DNA of 10,791 nt, taken from NCBI GenBank assembly GCA_015143735.1, contig VKHC01000589.1, positions 1 through 10,791 on the forward strand, given 5' to 3'. Below are positions 6,801 through 10,791 of the stretch, in pieces. Source of the stretch: Synura sp. LO234KE. Taxonomy: Eukaryota > Sar > Synurophyceae > Synurales > Mallomonadaceae. The translations under genes were made by a program, and so were the position numbers. A model generated the notes under the pieces. The model was not told the DNA's origin. It made no database searches and worked only from the letters and a program-made list of their open reading frames with translations. Within the stretch, counting starts at the first letter, position 1; every line of letters starts with the position of its first letter.

Positions 6801-9800
6801 CTCAAGCGTTTAATTGAAAAAACGAGGATTTTCGTCCAACCGAATCCAAGAGTCGGCAAAGCGGTAAGTTGAGAAAGACAATCAGAGCTTGCGAGAATAC
6901 AGAAGAAATTCATACCAGCTAAACGATCGGGTGGATTCGTATGTGGAAAATAATAGAAGCAAGGCCGTCATTCGTTACGTCAATACTTTATGACGGGATG
7001 ACTTTCTGCTCCATGCGATCATTGACAGTGGTTCAAATAGTTGAATCCAGAGTGTCACAGCAAACAGTGCACTTACGGACTTATCAAAAACAGAATTCAG
7101 AAGAAAAGGTGAAGAAAAGTAAGTTCGATTGAAGGTGCGGTCAGTTTAACGCTTGTACCGCCTTAATATTTTCTGTGATAAGAAATAAATTCCTAGATTC
7201 GAATATGTAACGGCTAACCGGCTTAGAGGCGCGTATTAACTGCAAGATATGTGTAATGGTTTCACGTGTGATATCGATCGTCACATCAGCATTTTATACT
7301 TTCTGACGAAATTTGTAAGGTATGAACGGACAATTTAATAGATTGACCCATTTATTTGTACGCACCTTCTCGACCAACGACGCAGACTAGTACAAGAGCA
7401 CGAGCAGGACGATGAGTCAAGCTATTGATAATGCACAATAACAGTATACCACCTATTTCAGGAACGAATGAGTTCATTGAGTCCATAACACGCAGCATCT
7501 ACTTACACCGGCTAGATGTTTTTGATTGGATACATAATCAAGTTGATATCCCATCGTCTCCAATATCATATCTTTATTTTTATCACCTTCTGTAACTTTA
7601 TCCCGGTAGAATATCAAAATGATTATTTCAACGTTCACTGGTACGCTTTCTCATCAAGTTCAAACTTACAATCTTTGGTACCAATCCACACATATCAATA
7701 AGATGTGGGTAAACGGTCGATCGGATCGCAAGAGAAAATTTACATTTACGTAAACGTTTCACGTTTAATTGTTAGGCTCTGCAGCCAGACGAGTAGACTT
7801 GGAGTACAAGCAGCTCGCTTACCTTCTGTAACCCATTCAATAAAAGGATGAGAGAAAAGGAGAAATTATAGGCATTAGAAATTTTAGTGCTTTATATTTG
7901 AGTGGAAGTATATTTGAATACGATACGAGCGATAGATATGATCAAATACTCACTGGCTATCAAAAATTGATGCCCACAATCAACTCTATCAAATGCATTG
8001 ATTGAAGTTAAAGTTTACCGCCTGCAAAGCCAAATGAATATATTTGAAGCCAAATCATTATTGTCCACTCTTCTTATGGATACAAAAGTATTCTCCTTAC
8101 AATCTGGAAAAAATTATATGAAGGATATATGAGGGCCTATCGAAATACATTGTAACAGTATATTATTCCTACAGTCTTTCGATGTAGTCCCACGCATAGG
8201 ACGATAATAGCGCTCCAGTTAAATCGTGGGCTGAGTAAGTAATTACAAGAGAAATCACCGGAAACGCCTGTCAAGTACAAATAGTGAGTGGAAAGTGTTG
8301 AGGCTGATTTTTATTCAGACGAATTTCTTTCGACGAAACTGCCCCTACCGTCTAAGACCACAAATCAATATCAACAAATCCGACTATGAGAAGAATCCCT
8401 TCAAATACGGGCAAATTTACCGTCTAGTAGCAAATATAAAGGATTCATGTAACGTAGTGAGCGTCAATTATCAGGCAAGGTTTCGCTGTTAATTGATCTT
8501 ACGGGTATTTTCTTTTCCAATTCCAATGAGAAGGTGTTTGGGTCCCATGCAAATCATGTTAACACAAAACGCCAATTATTAAGCTCTCATTTAGTCCTTT
8601 AGTACATGTTAGAGATTCTTCTCACCGTCTGTTGTAAATGATCATAGCGTTTCAATGATTTACTGGTCGAGGTACAAACTTACCAACTGGCCAACACAGA
8701 TACAGGTGTTACTATGCGCTTTAAAATCCCTAAATACAAAATCCTCACCGCCTTTTGTAACAACATTCAAAACAATTGAGTGATGCGAGCGTAGAAATAA
8801 AGATAATACGCACCTCCTGCTTCAGCGCCAAAGATGTATAACCCAACCAGGATACTAAATATGTTAAAATGGAGTAGACATGGTTACCGTCTGTACAAAC
8901 AAATTCACGTTAGGGTGCAGAATCATGTACAGGTTCATCATAGCCTTACAGGCTAGCAAATGACGAAGATGGAGGGATGCGGAGACACAGGACAGCGAAG
9001 AGTAGGGCCCCTCAAAACAAACTTCTGTATGACGGACATCACTTACAGACTAGAGTACAGTTGGAGCCCACACATATCAACAATCAGATTTGGTATTCGA
9101 ACCGATAGAACAAGTAACAGCTGTAAATACCCACGGTAGAGTACTCACCTAGATTGAAGAAGTTGTTAGAAAAAGGTTGTAGAGTTGTCAAGAAAATGTA
9201 CGATCATACCGACTGCCACGTAAATGCACAACAAATAGACAAATTTACGCAATATAACAGATGTGTTTACGATTCAAATATTTAGTTTGCGTAATCAGGG
9301 GAACAACACACTCACCGTCTAGGAGCAAATGAACACCAATAAAATGAAAGATAGAATATCCTTTATAAAATACCAAGAATTTACAATTCAATTACGTTAC
9401 CGGTATTTCCTGGGCCGGTGTCGAGTAAGAGTAGAGGAAAAATCACAATCCACACACGTAGTAGGATTATTGTCCGATTCGGATTTCTCTCACCGACTGA
9501 CCAATATTAGACAGCGTGGCGACGGCGCATAGTTACAGGGACGACAATCTTACCTGCTCAAGACCGAAGGTGTGGATATGAACTAACAGTAGATAGGTTT
9601 AGATGAGAGCGTACCTTTTTTAGAAACGAATGACAGAAGGAGGATAATTGAATGATCAGAATTTAAATACTAGTCACACTACCGGTATTCCCTGGTATAA
9701 CAAGAAAACGAAAAGCAAAATACAATTATACGTCCCGCATAATTAATATTTCTATTGAGTCCCATGTTCCACTCGTGGTTCCTCGTACCGTCTGATCAAT

Positions 9801-10764
9801 ACTAGTTACATTGATATCCAAGCACAACCAGAAGGAGGATCAATCTTACCGGCTGTAGCACCACGATATTTTCGTTTAGATGGCGCTATAAATATCCTCT
9901 TTGAGAGTACAAATTACTCACCAACTTTGGGCACGAGATTAGCGAGAATCAAGGAATATTATTCTGGTACACCAAAATAGACGACAGGAACGCACCCCCT
10001 GCATATGCGTCGTATAGACGTGAGGCATTCAATCACATCTACCAGGATATCATATGTACCGTCTGTACAACCATATTCACGTTATGTACGACACAGGTAC
10101 AGTTTACGTAAGCGGTGGGGGATTGCGTTCTGGTTTACCATAACCTTACCGGCTAGGAGATACACACAGGCAGACAAACTGACCTTGAGCCATGTCGAAA
10201 AACAAGTTTGTACTTACCGTCTACATAGGGGCATTACATCAAGGTTACCAAGACGTGCGCGCACCACGTGGAATCCCAAGGAACGTGAGTGCCACGAGTG
10301 ATCGAAATACAAGGGAAATTCACCTCCTTAAGCAGAACGGATTCAAAGAGTGTAAATCAAAGAACAGGAGTTTGTTCGGTAAGGCGAAAAGAATTCGATA
10401 ATGGTGACGCATTCAACTATACAAATGATACGCGACTACTTACAGGCTGCGGGTATTCGTTTCCAAAAAAAAATGTATAAAATAAATATAGAGACTAAAG
10501 AGGTAGAAATTGCACCCACCGTCTTAACACATTTCATAGAACATAACGCAAGGAAGGACCGGTTAGAGCGGCTATTAGACTCCTCAGTGAATATACTTAG
10601 ACTCACTGATAAACCCTGCGGACTCCATAAGATTCAGTTGGTCGGGGGTACGACGAATGGCAACTGTGTTCCTTTAAATGACATACCACTCCAACCTGAC
10701 GCAATATGTTATTAGCGATGATTTGTCAACATCGTCGTTTAGTATTGATACTTACCGTTGGCAG
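6633..10764 (-). CDS. Gene built of single-codon exons, Pro/Thr-rich protein (3' part)
   Basis: This is the 3' part of a minus-strand gene with 45 microexons (38 of 3 nt, 7 of 9 nt) and a 168-nt terminal exon; the 5' end is outside the window. Each microexon lies between an AG acceptor and a GT donor, mostly GTRAGN-like. Every one is a whole codon in phase 0 and none is a stop. Introns are 55 to 160 nt, usually 55-90. Concatenated, the microexons give 59 residues rich in Pro, Thr, Ser, Lys and Ile with a loose P-x-x-x rhythm, joined in frame to the terminal exon. Two neighbouring 13-exon blocks match exon for exon. When a microexon does not end in G, the donor nearly always has G at +5, as real 5' splice sites do. 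Low-complexity P/T repeats are typical of extracellular or wall-linked, often glycosylated, proteins, but no function is proven. The right edge is intronic: the phase-0 frame before the first exon ends in TAG, which forces an acceptor there. Confidence 0.85.
6916..7956 (-). other. Microexon block 3 (exons 34-45), PKIKPVKKPASL
   Basis: The twelve 3-nt exons in order are: 7954-7956 CCA, 7823-7825 AAG, 7670-7672 ATT, 7587-7589 AAG, 7509-7511 CCG, 7450-7452 GTG, 7366-7368 AAG, 7300-7302 AAA, 7219-7221 CCG, 7159-7161 GCG, 7077-7079 TCC, 6916-6918 CTG. They spell P,K,I,K,P,V,K,K,P,A,S,L. This block aligns loosely with blocks 1 and 2 (P-K-I-K-P-V-KKP-A-S), with Lys replacing Thr. KKP is here split into three exons where the others have one xIP exon. 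Several donors are weak (GTTAGC, GTATAC, GTGTAA, GTATAA), so individual exons are less certain than in blocks 1 and 2. A possible extra AAA exon at 7003-7005 has a poor donor (GTCATC). Confidence 0.7.
8019..8952 (-). other. Microexon block 2 (exons 21-33), PTEALTKIPTTAFPTIA
   Basis: The thirteen exons in order are: 8950-8952 CCT, 8888-8890 ACG, 8814-8816 GAG, 8749-8751 GCG, 8684-8686 TTG, 8626-8628 ACG, 8503-8511 AAAATACCC, 8421-8423 ACG, 8349-8351 ACG, 8259-8267 GCGTTTCCG, 8173-8175 ACT, 8101-8103 ATT, 8019-8021 GCG. They spell P,T,E,A,L,T,KIP,T,T,AFP,T,I,A. The order of exon sizes (six of 3 nt, one of 9, two of 3, one of 9, three of 3) is identical to block 1, and Pro and Thr fall at corresponding positions. 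Corresponding exons lie about 1.0-1.2 kb apart in the two blocks. Confidence 0.85.
8884..10156 (-). repeat. Duplicated exon-intron segments between blocks 1 and 2
   Basis: On the + strand, 10056-10156 and 8884-8955 share TACCGTCTGTACAA, then (A)TATTCACGTTA / (A)AATTCACGTTA, an ACAGGT(A)CAG / TACAGGTTCA stretch and finally ACCTTACCGGCTAGG / GCCTTACAGGCTAGC. That is, both microexons (P and T), both splice sites and parts of the intron between them are conserved. The next units match as well: ACGCACCCCCTGCA (9990 onward) against ACGCACCTCCTGCT (8808 onward), and CTCACCAACTTTGG (9917) against CTCACCGCCTTTTG (8744). Confidence 0.75.
9047..10152 (-). other. Microexon block 1 (exons 8-20), PTGLPTGIPQSEIPTSS
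   Basis: The thirteen exons in order are: 10150-10152 CCG, 10060-10062 ACG, 9996-9998 GGG, 9922-9924 TTG, 9850-9852 CCG, 9789-9791 ACG, 9683-9691 GGAATACCG, 9554-9556 CAG, 9494-9496 TCG, 9401-9409 GAAATACCG, 9316-9318 ACG, 9210-9212 TCG, 9047-9049 TCT. They spell P,T,G,L,P,T,GIP,Q,S,EIP,T,S,S. The CAG exon (Q) has a weaker GAG acceptor and could be skipped by using GAGCAG|GT instead. Two extra AG|GT junctions (9614/9615 and 9148/9149) fall inside the two longest introns of the block. Confidence 0.85.
10218..10764 (-). other. Microexons 1-7 (LPT, VGV, GLS, T, P, E, T)
   Basis: In transcript order: 10756-10764 CTGCCAACG (LPT), 10687-10695 GTTGGAGTG (VGV), 10607-10615 GGTTTATCA (GLS), 10520-10522 ACG (T), 10444-10446 CCT (P), 10324-10326 GAG (E), 10218-10220 ACG (T). 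The donors are GTAAGT, GTATGT, GTGAGT, GTGGGT, GTAAGT, GTGAAT and GTAAGT. Intron lengths between them are 60, 71, 84, 73, 117 and 103 nt. The three 9-nt exons here differ from the xIP type seen later. These exons are upstream of the duplicated blocks and do not align clearly with them. Confidence 0.75.
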
Positions 10765-10791
10765 CTAACGTATCAACAAGATCGCGACAGC

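Noticed and set aside
6710-6870. Plus-strand donor-like GTAAG sites (CCGGTAAGA near 6722, GCGGTAAGT near 6862)
   Set aside because: No plus-strand exon or acceptor supports them. The first lies inside the minus-strand terminal exon and the second inside its last intron.
6701-6913. Minus-strand 70-codon frame overlapping the terminal exon
   Set aside because: It starts inside the last intron, is in a different phase from the microexons, and has Cys/Arg-rich shadow composition. The phase-0 frame ending at 6633 is continuous with the array.
7003-7005. Possible extra AAA microexon between exons 44 and 45
   Set aside because: The acceptor GAGCAG is good and the resulting introns (71 and 84 nt) are of normal size, but the donor GTCATC lacks A/G at +3 and G at +5. 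Alignment with blocks 1 and 2 does not call for it.
7673-7822. Search for a hidden microexon in the 150-nt intron (also 7826-7953 and 8512-8625)
   Set aside because: No AG-N3-GT or AG-N9-GT with an acceptable donor is present. A 14-nt candidate near 7770 is not a multiple of three.
8295-8492. Plus-strand open frames within the array (also 7516-7701, 9329-9532, 10005-10301, 10401-10715)
   Set aside because: They run across the predicted minus-strand introns and exons, have no recognisable domains, and are of the length expected by chance in this DNA.
6900-10791. Regularly spaced YTTACCGTCTR-like motif as a CRISPR-like array or protein-binding-site array
   Set aside because: The spacing varies (55 to 160 bp) and the motif is only the reverse complement of AG-codon-GTAAG. 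The variable three bases translate sensibly and the splice-site rules explain the rest.

Overview
Eukaryotic nuclear DNA, shown by spliceosomal GT-AG introns, AATAAA signals and a decayed LTR retroelement. The lineage is not certain. Short introns (mostly 55-130 nt) and a Pro/Thr-rich protein would suit a protist, an alga or a fungus; this is inference only. I could recognise no gene family by name.

Layout. Positions 1-122 hold a small inverted-repeat structure that looks like a transposon end or MITE. Positions about 168-2704 on the + strand hold a chain of coding-like but broken reading frames, with in-frame stops, frame changes and one credible intron. Positions about 2705-3260 show nothing convincing. 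Positions 3262-5990 are an old LTR-bounded element with a GC-rich 2.2-kb interior, too short for a full gag-pol and with one 180-codon open frame. Positions 5991-6630 are a repeat-bearing spacer that also holds the 3' flank of the next gene.

The main discovery is on the minus strand from the right edge to 6633. It is the 3' part of one gene cut into single-codon exons. At 38 places the minus strand reads ...AG|NNN|GT..., leaving a 3-nt exon between two introns. Seven more exons are exactly 9 nt. All 45 microexons are whole codons in phase 0, none is a stop, and no intron between them is shorter than 55 nt. Read in order they spell a Pro/Thr/Ser-rich chain with a loose four-residue rhythm (blocks PTGLPTGIPQSEIPTSS, PTEALTKIPTTAFPTIA, PKIKPVKKPASL). 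The chain joins in frame to an ordinary 56-codon terminal exon that opens VLPMELPMED and ends at TGA.

Two consecutive blocks of 13 exons match exon for exon (3-nt against 3-nt, 9-nt against 9-nt) and share flanking intron sequence. This shows that the exon reading is real and that the array grew by tandem duplication of exon-intron blocks. About 177 nt of microexon sequence is spread over about 3.85 kb. The 5' end of the gene lies beyond the window.
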